DNA from: Ruminococcus sp.
Lineage (GTDB): Bacteria; Bacillota; Clostridia; Oscillospirales; Ruminococcaceae
Direction of reading: 5' to 3'
DNA: 29,380 nucleotides
Assembly: GCA_024697705.1 (NCBI GenBank)
Contig: JAILFF010000313.1
Location: 1-29,380, forward strand
Below the pieces are notes generated by a model. That model was not told the origin of the DNA. It was given only the letters and a program-made list of their open reading frames with translations, and searched no databases. Below, piece by piece: positions 16,548-24,860 of the stretch (positions within the stretch are counted from its first letter, which is position 1; each line of letters opens with the position of its first letter). The translations under genes were made by a program, and so were the position numbers.

Positions 16548-16551
16548 TGAT

Positions 16552-16567
16552 TGTTCTACGTGGAACA
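16552..16567. promoter_or_regulatory. parS-like ParB-binding palindrome B
   Basis: TGTTCTACGTGGAACA has the arms of the other sites and a TACGTG core, with one asymmetric pair. It sits directly next to the stop codon of the ParB/Noc-like gene, in the gap between convergent genes. Confidence 0.78.
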
Positions 16568-17365
16568 TCATTTCTCGGGGAGTCTGATAATGTACTCTGT
16601 GAAGCCGTCGCGTGAAAGGCGTTCGGTCGAAATATCCACTCCTGCAAGACGCATGATCTTGACTGCCTTTTCAATAGTATTAAAAAACAAATGTCGGTCA
16701 GACAGTGCTCTTGCCCGTCGTCGGTAGCTGCGGAGCTTCTTTTCTTCTTCAGCCGTTTTTATGATATAACGGTTTAGTTCTTCGGGAGAGAATTGTTTTT
16801 CAACAGATATTTCGATCAAATGCTGACGTTCGGTGACAGGCTGTCCAAGAATAATATAAGCATGGCGCTCATCAAGACCGCCTGCGGACATCTCACGCCT
16901 CTGCTCTTTCGTCAGGCGGAGCAGATCAAGTTTTTCAGAAATAATGTATCTGGGCAATCCGAGCAGAACGGCGGCTTTTTGTTCGGTACAGCGAAATTCT
17001 GTGCAAAATCTGCCTATCAGCTCGGCTGTTGTAAAACAATCGGGCGGTGTGAAATGTAGAAACGATGAAAGCAGCGCGGCAAATGCCCCCGGGTCAGATA
17101 AGTATGAGATCTGGCAGGGTATGGTTCTCATTCCCGCAAGCCGAGCTGCTCTCGCACGCCTTGCTCCGCAGACGATCTCAAAGCATTCGCCGCAGGGACG
17201 AACAGTTATCGGTTCCAAAATCCCGAGCTGTGAAATGCTTTTTGCAAGCGGATACAGTTCCCTGTCATTAAGAAAGGAATTGTAATAACCTCTTGGAAGC
17301 AGTTTATCAAGCGGCAGTTCACATAGTTGAGGATAAGTATTGGTTGTATTTATTTGATTTTTCAT
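16568..17365 (-). CDS. ParB/Noc-family paralogue with degenerate CTPase motifs
   Basis: The 265-residue protein keeps the ParB N-terminal layout: NDRELYPLAKSISQLGILEP, then ITVRP, and a box II reading GARRARAARLAG (67-78, Ala for the usual Glu of GERRxRA). The box III motif ENLQRxDLxPxExA is absent; the region reads SSFLHFTPPDCFTTAE (about 100-115). A helix-turn-helix follows (about 126-150, EQKAAVLLGLPRYIISEKLD). Family knowledge: ParB and Noc bind CTP through these boxes. Divergent placement next to parA resembles Bacillus noc beside soj and spo0J, so a nucleoid-occlusion or auxiliary segregation role is possible. GAGGTGAT precedes the ATG. A second ParB specialised for another site is an alternative. 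Confidence 0.8.
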   Translation of the reverse strand: MKNQINTTNTYPQLCELPLDKLLPRGYYNSFLNDRELYPLAKSISQLGILEPITVRPCGECFEIVCGARRARAARLAGMRTIPCQISYLSDPGAFAALLSSFLHFTPPDCFTTAELIGRFCTEFRCTEQKAAVLLGLPRYIISEKLDLLRLTKEQRREMSAGGLDERHAYIILGQPVTERQHLIEISVEKQFSPEELNRYIIKTAEEEKKLRSYRRRARALSDRHLFFNTIEKAVKIMRLAGVDISTERLSRDGFTEYIIRLPEK

Positions 17366-17640
17366 TATATCACCTCAAAAACAATTATATCATCAATACA
17401 TGAAAATAGGAATACATTTATGCGGGAAAAAAATCGCAGTGCATCGACCTAAACAGTCATATTAATATTTATTTTGATAATATAATAAAAAAAATGATAG
17501 AGAAATAAGGATAAAAATAGAACAATGAAGAATTAAATTTTTTGCAAAATTTGAGGAAAAATGTTAAAAAGGTCTTTTCAAAACGAAGAAAATGTAGTAT
17601 AATAGTTGTAGATATTTTCATTAAACAGGGGGGAATGATA
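17366..17640. promoter_or_regulatory. Divergent control region of noc-like gene and parA
   Basis: This 275-bp AT-rich gap separates divergent genes. For parA a TATAAT lies at 17598-17603 with a weak -35 TTTTCA at 17575-17580 (17-nt spacer). For the noc-like gene a minus-strand TATAAT (plus-strand 17384-17389) is seen without a clear -35. No parS-like palindrome was found here. Confidence 0.5.
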
Positions 17641-18417
17641 ATGGGAAAGGTTATTGCCGTTTCTAATCAGAAGGGCGGCGTCGGAAAGTCAACCACTGTT
17701 GTAAATCTCGCGGCAGTATACGGAGATAAAGGCAAGAAAGTTCTGATCGTTGATTTTGACCCGCAGGGCAATTCTACCACAAGTCTCGGTGTAAGAAAGA
17801 AGAGCGTCCGTAATACCGTCTGTGAGGTAGTCATGCAGCAGTGCGAAGCGTATGAAGCGGTCGCCGCAACGCAGTTCCGTGGAGTAAGTCTTATGCCGAC
17901 GACTCAGAGATTATCGGGCGCAGCTGTTGAACTGATGGGGATGGAAGATAAGGCTTATCGTCTGCGTAAGGTGCTTGAATCGGTCAGAGATTTTTATGAT
18001 TACATATTTATTGACTGCCCGCCTACGCTCGATATGCTTACGATAAACGCACTGACCGCAGCAGATTCGGTGCTGATACCATTGCAGTGCGAGTTTCTCT
18101 CGATGGAGGGTCTTACCGAACTTAACAGTACCATCAACCGCGTAAAGAAAACGATGAATAAGGATCTTTACATTGAGGGGATACTGTTTACAATGTATGT
18201 TGAAAGGTACAAGGTCACGGGGCAGATAGTCAAAGAAGTAAGAAAGTATTTTTCGGATTATGTGTTTGATACCGTAATTCCGAGAAATATTGCGCTTTCA
18301 GAAGCTCCGAGCTTTGGAATGCCTGTTATCTACTACGATAAAAAATCCAAAGGCAGCAAGGCTTATGAAGCACTTGCAAAGGAAATGCTTAAAAATGACC
18401 GCAAAAGAGAAAAATAA
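17641..18417 (+). CDS. parA: ParA/Soj chromosome-partitioning ATPase
   Basis: The 258-residue ATPase works with ParB at parS to segregate origins and, in Bacillus, regulates DnaA. The deviant Walker A reads NQKGGVGKSTT (about 8-18), A' is DFDPQGNSTT, and Walker B is FIDCPPTLDMLT. I chose ATG 17641 because a run of G (AGGGGGG) lies 7 nt upstream and the conserved protein begins MGKVIAVSNQKGG. A longer reading from 17542 adds a basic segment that the family lacks. It is followed by parB after 13 bp. Confidence 0.95.
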   Translation: MGKVIAVSNQKGGVGKSTTVVNLAAVYGDKGKKVLIVDFDPQGNSTTSLGVRKKSVRNTVCEVVMQQCEAYEAVAATQFRGVSLMPTTQRLSGAAVELMGMEDKAYRLRKVLESVRDFYDYIFIDCPPTLDMLTINALTAADSVLIPLQCEFLSMEGLTELNSTINRVKKTMNKDLYIEGILFTMYVERYKVTGQIVKEVRKYFSDYVFDTVIPRNIALSEAPSFGMPVIYYDKKSKGSKAYEALAKEMLKNDRKREK

Positions 18418-18430
18418 GGAGGGATGACCA

Positions 18431-19324
18431 TTGGCAAAAAAAGAACGTATGGGCAGCGGACTTGATATGCTTTTCGAAGATAATTTTCACGAAGAAAACA
18501 GCGGCGGAGATATTAAAACGCTCAGAATATCCTTTATCGAGCCCGACAAGGATCAGCCGCGAAAAAATTTTAACGAGCAAAAGCTCAATGAACTTGCGGA
18601 AAATATCTCCGAACATGGCGTATTGCAGCCGATACTTGTAAGACCTCTCGACAACGGCAGCTATCGTATCGTCGCAGGTGAAAGACGATGGCGGGCGGCG
18701 CGTATCGCAGGTCTGACGGAAGTCCCTGTAATAATCCGCGAATTTGACGACATTCAGGCGGCACAGATAGCTCTTATAGAAAATCTTCAGCGCGAGGATC
18801 TTGACCCTATCGAAGAAGCGCAGGCTTATCGCCGCCTAATGGACGAATTCGGAATGACGCAGGAACAGGTGTCAAAATCTGTCGGAAAGTCAAGATCGGG
18901 TATTGCCAACGCCGTAAGACTGCTTTCACTTCCCGAAGATGTAAGAGAAATGATCTCGCATGGAATGATTAGCGTCGGGCACGCAAAAGTCCTTTGCGGG
19001 ATCGGCGACGAGGAAAAGCTGCGAACGCTGTCTGCACTTGCAGGAAGCGGCATTTCGGTCAGGGAGCTTGAAGCGGAAGTCGATAAAATGAATACGCTTA
19101 AAAAATTTCCCGAGCCAAAGAAAAAGACCGAGGAAAAGCTTAAGGAGTATTCAGATCCTTTTAACAAATACGCCGCTGAAACTGCTCTTTCGATCAGGCA
19201 ACAATTTGGAGCGGATGCTTATCTTTCAAAAGAGAAGAACGGCAGCTTTTCACTAAAGCTTACGTTTATGTCGCGGGAAGAGCTCGAAGAGTTTGTCGGA
19301 AAGCTTTCGGAGATCAGTGAATAA
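18431..19324 (+). CDS. parB: ParB/Spo0J chromosome-partitioning protein
   Basis: The 297-residue CTP-dependent DNA clamp loads at parS and spreads. Box motifs are canonical: DKDQPRKNFNEQKLNELAEN, box II VAGERRWRAARIAG, and box III ENLQREDLDPIEEAQAY. The HTH reads TQEQVSKSVGKSRSGIANAV, with Ser-Gly where many ParB proteins have Pro-His. The C-terminal dimerisation domain is present. The start is TTG at 18431, 8 nt after GGAGG (18418-18422); an ATG at 18424 is out of frame. It is in one operon with parA, and a parS-like site lies 3 bp after its stop. Confidence 0.95.
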   Translation: MAKKERMGSGLDMLFEDNFHEENSGGDIKTLRISFIEPDKDQPRKNFNEQKLNELAENISEHGVLQPILVRPLDNGSYRIVAGERRWRAARIAGLTEVPVIIREFDDIQAAQIALIENLQREDLDPIEEAQAYRRLMDEFGMTQEQVSKSVGKSRSGIANAVRLLSLPEDVREMISHGMISVGHAKVLCGIGDEEKLRTLSALAGSGISVRELEAEVDKMNTLKKFPEPKKKTEEKLKEYSDPFNKYAAETALSIRQQFGADAYLSKEKNGSFSLKLTFMSREELEEFVGKLSEISE

Positions 19325-19326
19325 TT

Positions 19327-19342
19327 TGTTCCACATGGAACA
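19327..19342. promoter_or_regulatory. parS-like ParB-binding palindrome C
   Basis: TGTTCCACATGGAACA is identical to site D and to the reverse complement of site A. It lies between parB and serS, 35 bp before the serS start codon. Confidence 0.84.
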
Positions 19343-19377
19343 TTTTGAATAATACTATTTATAAGGAGTAATCAAAA

Positions 19378-20676
19378 ATGATAGACATTAAAATGCTCAG
19401 AACAGAACCCGAAAAGGTAAAGGAAAACATCAAAAAGAAATTCCAGGACGAAAAGCTTGTGCTTGTTGACGAGGTTATTGAGTTCGATAAGCAGTTCCGC
19501 GCCTGCAAGACCAAGGCTGACGAGCTTAGAAGCAGAGTAAACAAGCTCTCCAAGCAGATCGGCGGTCTTATGGCAAAGGGTGAAAAAGAAGAGGCTGAAA
19601 AGATCAAGGCAGAGGTTGCTGAGGTAAATAAGGAACTTGCAGAACTTCCCGAAAAAGAAAAGGCTCTTGAAGAGGAAGTTAAGAAGAGAATGATGGTCAT
19701 TCCGCAGATCATCGGCGATGATGTTCCGATAGGCAAGGACGACAGCGAAAACGTTGAAAGAGAGCGCTTCGGCGAGCCTGTTGTTCCCGATTTTGAGATT
19801 CCCTATCACGTTGATATTATGGAGTCGCTCAACGGAATTGATCTCGATACCGCAAGAAATAAAACCAGCGGCAACGGTTTCTACTATCTGCGCGGTGATA
19901 TTGCCCGTCTCCATTCGGCAGTTCTTTCCTACGCGAGAGATTTCATGATCGACCGCGGCTTCACATATTATATCCCGCCGTTCATGATACGCTCGAATGT
20001 CGTTACGGGCGTAATGAGCTTTGCTGAAATGGAAAACATGATGTACAAGATCGAGGGCGAAGACCTTTATCTGATCGGTACTTCGGAACATTCGATGATC
20101 GGCAAGTTCATTGACACCATTATTCCCGAAGCCGAGTTGCCGAAGGCTCTGACCAGTTACAGCCCCTGCTTCAGAAAAGAAGTCGGCGCACACGGTCTTG
20201 AAGAGCGCGGCGTTTACCGTATCCATCAGTTTGAAAAGCAGGAAATGGTCGTAGTCTGCAAGCCGGAGGAAAGTGACGAGTGGTACGAAAAGCTCTGGAG
20301 AAACACCGTTGATTTCTTCCGCAGCCTTGATATTCCCGTTCGTACTCTTGAATGTTGCTCTGGCGACCTTGCAGATCTTAAGGTTCGCAGCCTTGACGTT
20401 GAAGCATGGAGCCCGAGACAGAAGAAGTATTTCGAGGTCGGCAGCTGCTCGAATCTTGGCGACGCTCAGGCAAGACGTTTGTCAATCAGAATCCAGGGTG
20501 CGGATAAGAAGAACAAGTACTTTGCTCACACACTGAACAATACTGTTGTTGCTCCTCCGAGAATGCTTATTGCTTTCCTTGAAAACAATTTGCAGGCTGA
20601 CGGTACTGTAAGAGTTCCCGAAGCGCTTCGTCCGTACATGGGCGGAAAGACCGTGCTTGAAAAGTGCAAGGCTTGA
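19378..20676 (+). CDS. serS: Seryl-tRNA synthetase (divergent clade)
   Basis: The 432-residue class II synthetase charges tRNA-Ser. The N-terminal coiled-coil tRNA-binding arm is about 25-105 (Lys/Glu-rich). Motif 2 is PCFRKEVGAHGLEERGVYRI and motif 3 lies in NNTVVAPPRMLIAFLEN. Ordinary bacterial SerRS has TAEVPLTN and NGSGLAVGRTLVAILEN; here these read TSEHSMIG and the APPR version. The motif 3 Arg and the ENxxQADG region are kept. I recall similar sequences from gut Clostridia, so this is likely a known alternative clade rather than a decayed enzyme. AAGGAG precedes the ATG. No T-box leader fits in the 53-bp gap. Confidence 0.93.
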   Translation: MIDIKMLRTEPEKVKENIKKKFQDEKLVLVDEVIEFDKQFRACKTKADELRSRVNKLSKQIGGLMAKGEKEEAEKIKAEVAEVNKELAELPEKEKALEEEVKKRMMVIPQIIGDDVPIGKDDSENVERERFGEPVVPDFEIPYHVDIMESLNGIDLDTARNKTSGNGFYYLRGDIARLHSAVLSYARDFMIDRGFTYYIPPFMIRSNVVTGVMSFAEMENMMYKIEGEDLYLIGTSEHSMIGKFIDTIIPEAELPKALTSYSPCFRKEVGAHGLEERGVYRIHQFEKQEMVVVCKPEESDEWYEKLWRNTVDFFRSLDIPVRTLECCSGDLADLKVRSLDVEAWSPRQKKYFEVGSCSNLGDAQARRLSIRIQGADKKNKYFAHTLNNTVVAPPRMLIAFLENNLQADGTVRVPEALRPYMGGKTVLEKCKA

Positions 20677-20693
20677 TTATATTGTCAGATAAT

Positions 20694-20709
20694 TGTTCCA
20701 CATGGAACA
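20694..20709. promoter_or_regulatory. parS-like ParB-binding palindrome D
   Basis: TGTTCCACATGGAACA, identical to site C. Its symmetry extends to 22 bp (20691-20712), with 10-bp perfect arms, the longest of the four. It lies 17 bp before mnmG. Confidence 0.85.
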
Positions 20710-20726
20710 ATTGAGGTGAAACATTT

Positions 20727-22640
20727 ATGCATGAGCATAATAATTATATCGCACAATTTGATATTGCTGTGATCGGGGCGGGTCACGCGGGAGTCGAAGC
20801 GGCTCTCGCGGCGGCACGGCTCGGAATGAAAACAGCGCTTTTTACGATCTCGCTTGACGCAGTGGCAAATATGCCGTGCAATCCCTCGATCGGAGGAACA
20901 GCAAAGGGGCATCTTGTGAGAGAGATAGACGCTCTCGGCGGAGAAATGGGAAAGGCTGCGGACGCGACCTTCTTGCAGTCAAGGATCCTCAACAGGGGAA
21001 AAGGTCCCGCTGTGTACAGTCTTCGTGTGCAGTCCGACAGGGTGAAATACCACGCCTATATGAAAAGCATTGTCGAACACACAGACGGACTGTTTCTTAA
21101 ACAGGACGAGATCACCGAGATACTGACCGATGATTCAGGGATTATCTGCGGCGTAAGGTCAAAGCTCGGCAGCTGCTATGCGGCAAAGGGGGTCATAATT
21201 TCGACAGGAACCTATTTGAAAGGCAAGGTGTTTGTCGGCGGAACGAACTATGAAAGCGGGCCCGACGCTACCCTGCCCGCCAATTATCTTTCGGAATCGC
21301 TGAAAGCTCTCGGAGTTGAACTAAGACGCTTCAAGACAGGAACTCCATGCCGCGTTCACCGCCGCTCAATTGATTTTTCAAAGCTCGAAAAGCAGGACGG
21401 CGACGAGAATATTGTTCCGTTTTCTTTTGAAACGCATGGAAAGCTTAAAAACAAAATTTCCTGCTACATCGGCTATACCAATGCAAAAACCCACGAGGTC
21501 ATAATGAAGAATCTGCACCGCTCGGCGATGTATTCGGGTCAGATCGAAGGTGTGGGTCCGCGCTATTGCCCTTCTATCGAGGATAAGATCAAGCGCTTTT
21601 CCGACAAGCCGCGTCATCAGCTGTTTATAGAGCCGATGGGTCTTGATACCGAAGAGTGTTACGTTCAGGGTATGTCCAGTTCACTGCCCGAGGAAGTCCA
21701 GCTCGAATTCATGCGGACTATCGCGGGCTTGGAACACGTCGAGATCATGCGCAACGCCTACGCTATCGAGTACGACTGCTGCGACCCTACTCAGCTGCTT
21801 CCGACGTTGGAGTTTAAGAACGTTCCGATGCTTTACGGCGCGGGTCAGTTCAACGGAACATCGGGCTACGAGGAAGCCGCGGCTCAGGGGCTTATCGCGG
21901 GAATAAACGCGGCGCTTAAGCTTCAAGGCAGAGAACCTTTGGTGCTCGATCGTGCTTCGTCCTATATTGGTACGCTTATCGACGACCTTGTGACTAAGGG
22001 GTGCAGCGACCCATATCGAATGATGACATCCCGCAGCGAGTACCGTCTGCTGCTCAGACAGGATAATGCCGACATCAGGCTTTCCGAGATTGGTCATCGC
22101 GTTGGGCTTATCTCAGATGAAAGAGCTTCCAGCGTCAAGGAAAAAATTCGTCTTATCGAGGAAGAAACGGCTCGTGTGAAATCTGTAAATCTTGCGCCGA
22201 CCGATGAGCTTAACGCTTATCTTGAAAGTATGGGCACCGAAAGACTTTCCACAGGTATCAAGCTCTCTCAGCTTATCAAAAGACCGCAGCTCGGCTACGA
22301 CGGACTTGCGGCGTTCGATAAGAACCGACCCGCTTTGCCGCGTGAGGTCACGGAGCAGGTGGAGCTGAATATCAAATACGAGGGCTATATCGCTATACAG
22401 CTCGATCGCGTGAAATCTATGCGCAAGCTCGAAAAAAAGCTGCTGTCGCCCGATACCGATTATTCGTCGATCAGAGGTCTGCGGCTCGAAGCTGCCGAAA
22501 AACTTGATAAGGTTAAGCCGCTGAATGTCGGGCAGGCAAGCCGCATCTCGGGAGTGAATCCCGCAGATGTGAGCGTGCTGCTGATATGGCTCGGCGCGAA
22601 CGGAGGCTCGGATAATAATGGACAGACTGATAACGGCTGA
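20727..22640 (+). CDS. mnmG: tRNA uridine 5-carboxymethylaminomethyl synthase MnmG (GidA)
   Basis: The 637-residue FAD enzyme, with MnmE, modifies U34 of certain tRNAs. The FAD dinucleotide motif is VIGAGHAGVEAALAAARLG (about 15-33), followed by MPCNPSIGGTAKGHLVREID. The C-terminal helical part has the family's YEGYIAIQLDRVKSMRKLE and SRISGVNPADVSVLL motifs. Length is typical (about 620-640). GAGGTG is 8 nt upstream of the ATG. Its 3' end overlaps rsmG by 23 bp. The partner gene mnmE, often beside jag, is not in the window. Confidence 0.97.
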   Translation: MHEHNNYIAQFDIAVIGAGHAGVEAALAAARLGMKTALFTISLDAVANMPCNPSIGGTAKGHLVREIDALGGEMGKAADATFLQSRILNRGKGPAVYSLRVQSDRVKYHAYMKSIVEHTDGLFLKQDEITEILTDDSGIICGVRSKLGSCYAAKGVIISTGTYLKGKVFVGGTNYESGPDATLPANYLSESLKALGVELRRFKTGTPCRVHRRSIDFSKLEKQDGDENIVPFSFETHGKLKNKISCYIGYTNAKTHEVIMKNLHRSAMYSGQIEGVGPRYCPSIEDKIKRFSDKPRHQLFIEPMGLDTEECYVQGMSSSLPEEVQLEFMRTIAGLEHVEIMRNAYAIEYDCCDPTQLLPTLEFKNVPMLYGAGQFNGTSGYEEAAAQGLIAGINAALKLQGREPLVLDRASSYIGTLIDDLVTKGCSDPYRMMTSRSEYRLLLRQDNADIRLSEIGHRVGLISDERASSVKEKIRLIEEETARVKSVNLAPTDELNAYLESMGTERLSTGIKLSQLIKRPQLGYDGLAAFDKNRPALPREVTEQVELNIKYEGYIAIQLDRVKSMRKLEKKLLSPDTDYSSIRGLRLEAAEKLDKVKPLNVGQASRISGVNPADVSVLLIWLGANGGSDNNGQTDNG

Positions 22641-23349
22641 TAAGCTTTCCGAACTTTTCGCTCATGGCGGAATGACCGTCACCGAAAAAATATACGCCGA
22701 TCTTTCACGCTACGCCGAACTGCTCTGCGAGTGGAACGAGAAAATCAATCTCACCGCCATCACCGACCCCGAGGGCATTGCGGTCAAGCATTTCTATGAC
22801 AGCATTTACCCTTTTACGCTTGTGCCGCCCGCCGAAAGCGCAAGCCTTATCGACATCGGAACAGGCGCAGGCTTTCCGTCGGTGCCGCTGAAAATCTACC
22901 GCCGCGATATCGGGCTTACACTGCTCGACAGTCTCAACAAGCGGGTGAGTTTTCTTGCCGCCGTTTCGGAAGAGCTTGCTCTCGGCGCGGAATGTATCCA
23001 CGGAAGAGCCGAGGAATCGGGGCGCTTCATCAAGGAAGGCAATCCTCTTCGTGAGAAGTTCGACGCGGCGTCGGCGCGTGCGGTCGCTTCGCTGAATGAG
23101 CTTTGCGAATACTGTCTGCCGTTTGTCAAAGTCGGCGGCAGATTCTACGCGCTAAAGGGCAAAAACGGTCTGAACGAGCTTTCGGAGTCTAAAGCCGCCG
23201 TGAACACTCTCGGCGGCAGGATCGGCGAGGTCAGGGAATACAGCCTGCCGAACGGCGACGAGCGAGTGCTGATCGTAATTGAAAAGGTGAAAAGCACTCC
23301 GCAGAAATACCCGCGAAACTCGGGGCAGATGAGGAAAAAGCCGCTATGA
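22618..23349 (+). CDS. rsmG: 16S rRNA m7G527 methyltransferase RsmG (GidB)
   Basis: The 243-residue SAM-dependent enzyme methylates G527 of 16S rRNA. The SAM motif is LIDIGTGAGFPSVPLKI (about 80-96), and the family's CEWNEKINLTAITDPEGIAV and SARAVASLNELCEY segments are present. It begins inside the end of mnmG (23-bp overlap) and its stop overlaps the next start by 4 nt, so the genes are probably translationally coupled. The C-terminus is a short basic extension. Confidence 0.96.
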   Translation: MDRLITADKLSELFAHGGMTVTEKIYADLSRYAELLCEWNEKINLTAITDPEGIAVKHFYDSIYPFTLVPPAESASLIDIGTGAGFPSVPLKIYRRDIGLTLLDSLNKRVSFLAAVSEELALGAECIHGRAEESGRFIKEGNPLREKFDAASARAVASLNELCEYCLPFVKVGGRFYALKGKNGLNELSESKAAVNTLGGRIGEVREYSLPNGDERVLIVIEKVKSTPQKYPRNSGQMRKKPL

Positions 23350-23648
23350 CGGATCATGAGTATATCAAGTGCCGCTGGGAAAGTATTTCCGATGATGAGC
23401 CTGTGCTGCTATTTTATGAGATCGACCCGAGCCGCGGAAGGCTTGCTGTCCGCGTGGCGGAGGTCTTTTCGGGCGGAGAAGTCAGACAAGTTTTTGGCGA
23501 AGGAGTCGGATATGATTACGGCGTGACGATTCCGACGGTTGAGGAAATTAATGCCGACCCGCAGTTTTTTGCTGAGAAGATTTCGCGTGACGAGTTTGAG
23601 GAGATCTACGGCGCGGCGATGTATCAGGGAAAAAGTGATTTTTTTTAA
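23346..23648 (+). CDS. Small DUF6881-like protein
   Basis: The 100-residue protein starts with YIKCRWESISDDEPVLLFYE and ends with the pattern PTVEEINADPQFFAEKISRD, EFEEIY, which resembles DUF6881 proteins (a single alpha/beta domain of unknown function). It is acidic, with no signal peptide or membrane helix. It overlaps rsmG by 4 nt (ATGA) and ends 21 bp before the epimerase gene. Related small proteins are found next to many kinds of genes, some as possible immunity proteins, but nothing here shows a toxin partner. Confidence 0.65.
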   Translation: MTDHEYIKCRWESISDDEPVLLFYEIDPSRGRLAVRVAEVFSGGEVRQVFGEGVGYDYGVTIPTVEEINADPQFFAEKISRDEFEEIYGAAMYQGKSDFF

Positions 23649-23669
23649 TGATTGAATTGGGTGAATGAT

Positions 23670-24860
23670 ATGTTTTTGGACGAAATAAAAAAGGAGCTTG
23701 AAACTCACATCGTTCCGTACTGGGAGGCTCTTAAAGACGACGAATACGGCGGATTTTACGGCTACCGCGGCTTCGATCTTGCGCTTGACAAAAAAGCCGA
23801 CAAGGGCGTGATTCTTCACTCGCGCATATTGTGGTTCTTTTCGAGCTGTTACGATGTTCTGCGCGCTGAAAAATTCAGGTCGCTTGCCGATCATGCTTTT
23901 GAGTATGTCAATAATTTCTGCGTAGATCACAAACAGGGCGGCGTTTACTGGTCAACGACCTACGACGGCAAGCCCGCCGACACGCTTAAGCATACCTATA
24001 ATATCGCGTTTGCAATTTATGCTCTGAGCGCTTATCATAACGCAACGGGTAATAAAGAAGCCCTGACTGTTGCAGAGGTCCTTTTTAAAGATATTGAAAC
24101 GAGAACTCCCGACGAGTACGGCTGCCGCGAGGCGTTCACCTGTGACTGGCAGCCTGCCAAAAATGACGAGCTTTCCGAAAACGGTCTCCAAGCCGAAAAG
24201 ACCATGAACACCGTTCTGCATCTGATCGAAGCCTACACAGAGCTTTACCGCGCCGAAAAAAAGCGTGCGGCAAAGATCGAAGCCGAAAAGGTCGCGGCGG
24301 CGCTTAAACGTCAGCTGAATATCGTCAGGGAAAAAATTTACGATTACGACAGAAACGCACTTAGGGTCTTTTTTGACAGGAAATTCGAGGTCATCGGCGA
24401 TATTCATTCCTACGGTCACGACATCGAAGCCAGCTGGCTGATCGATAGAGCAGTCGAAACGCTCGGCGACGAGGAGCTTATCAAGGAGTTCAACGCGCTC
24501 GATCTCGGGCTCGCGGAAAATATCTATAACATCGCTATCAACAACGGATCGCTGAACAACGAGCGCGACGGCGATAAGATCGACGGCACAAGGATATGGT
24601 GGGTTCAGGCAGAGGGCGTTGTGGGATTTATGAACGCTTATCAGCACAGCGGCGATAAGAAGTATCTCGAAGCGGCGCTCGGTATCTGGGAGGGTATCAA
24701 AAACCTTATTATCGACAGGCGCGAGGGCGGCGAATGGTATTCCGAGGTCGAGCCGGACGGTACTCCTCACGATTGGAAGGAAGAAACAGGTATTTGGAAA
24801 TGCCCCTACCACAATGGCAGAATGTGCCTTGAAATGCTAAAAAGAGGTGTTGACGCATAA
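23670..24860 (+). CDS. Cellobiose 2-epimerase (AGE family)
   Basis: The 396-residue (alpha/alpha)6-barrel enzyme converts the reducing glucose of cellobiose or other beta-1,4-linked disaccharides to mannose. It matches the Ruminococcus albus enzyme over its length (FYGY, KADKGVILHSRILWFFS, KHTYNIAFAIYALSAY). Likely catalytic residues: H184 (VLHLIEAY), H250 and E253 (HSYGHDIEASWL) and H381 (CPYHNGRMC). I chose ATG 23670 because GGGTGA is 5 nt upstream and homologues begin at this point. An upstream TTG at 23652 adds six residues. It starts 21 bp after the DUF6881-like gene and overlaps the next gene by 1 nt. Such enzymes support use of mannan or cellulose breakdown products. Confidence 0.9.
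   Translation: MFLDEIKKELETHIVPYWEALKDDEYGGFYGYRGFDLALDKKADKGVILHSRILWFFSSCYDVLRAEKFRSLADHAFEYVNNFCVDHKQGGVYWSTTYDGKPADTLKHTYNIAFAIYALSAYHNATGNKEALTVAEVLFKDIETRTPDEYGCREAFTCDWQPAKNDELSENGLQAEKTMNTVLHLIEAYTELYRAEKKRAAKIEAEKVAAALKRQLNIVREKIYDYDRNALRVFFDRKFEVIGDIHSYGHDIEASWLIDRAVETLGDEELIKEFNALDLGLAENIYNIAINNGSLNNERDGDKIDGTRIWWVQAEGVVGFMNAYQHSGDKKYLEAALGIWEGIKNLIIDRREGGEWYSEVEPDGTPHDWKEETGIWKCPYHNGRMCLEMLKRGVDA

Noticed and set aside
16797..16805. Another exact TTTTCAACA, inside the ParB/Noc-like gene
   Set aside because: A single isolated copy in coding sequence; about 0.2 such hits are expected by chance over the window, so it is probably background.
19325..19377. Possible terminator or T-box before serS
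   Set aside because: The only palindrome is the parS-like site, and 53 bp is too short for a T-box leader.
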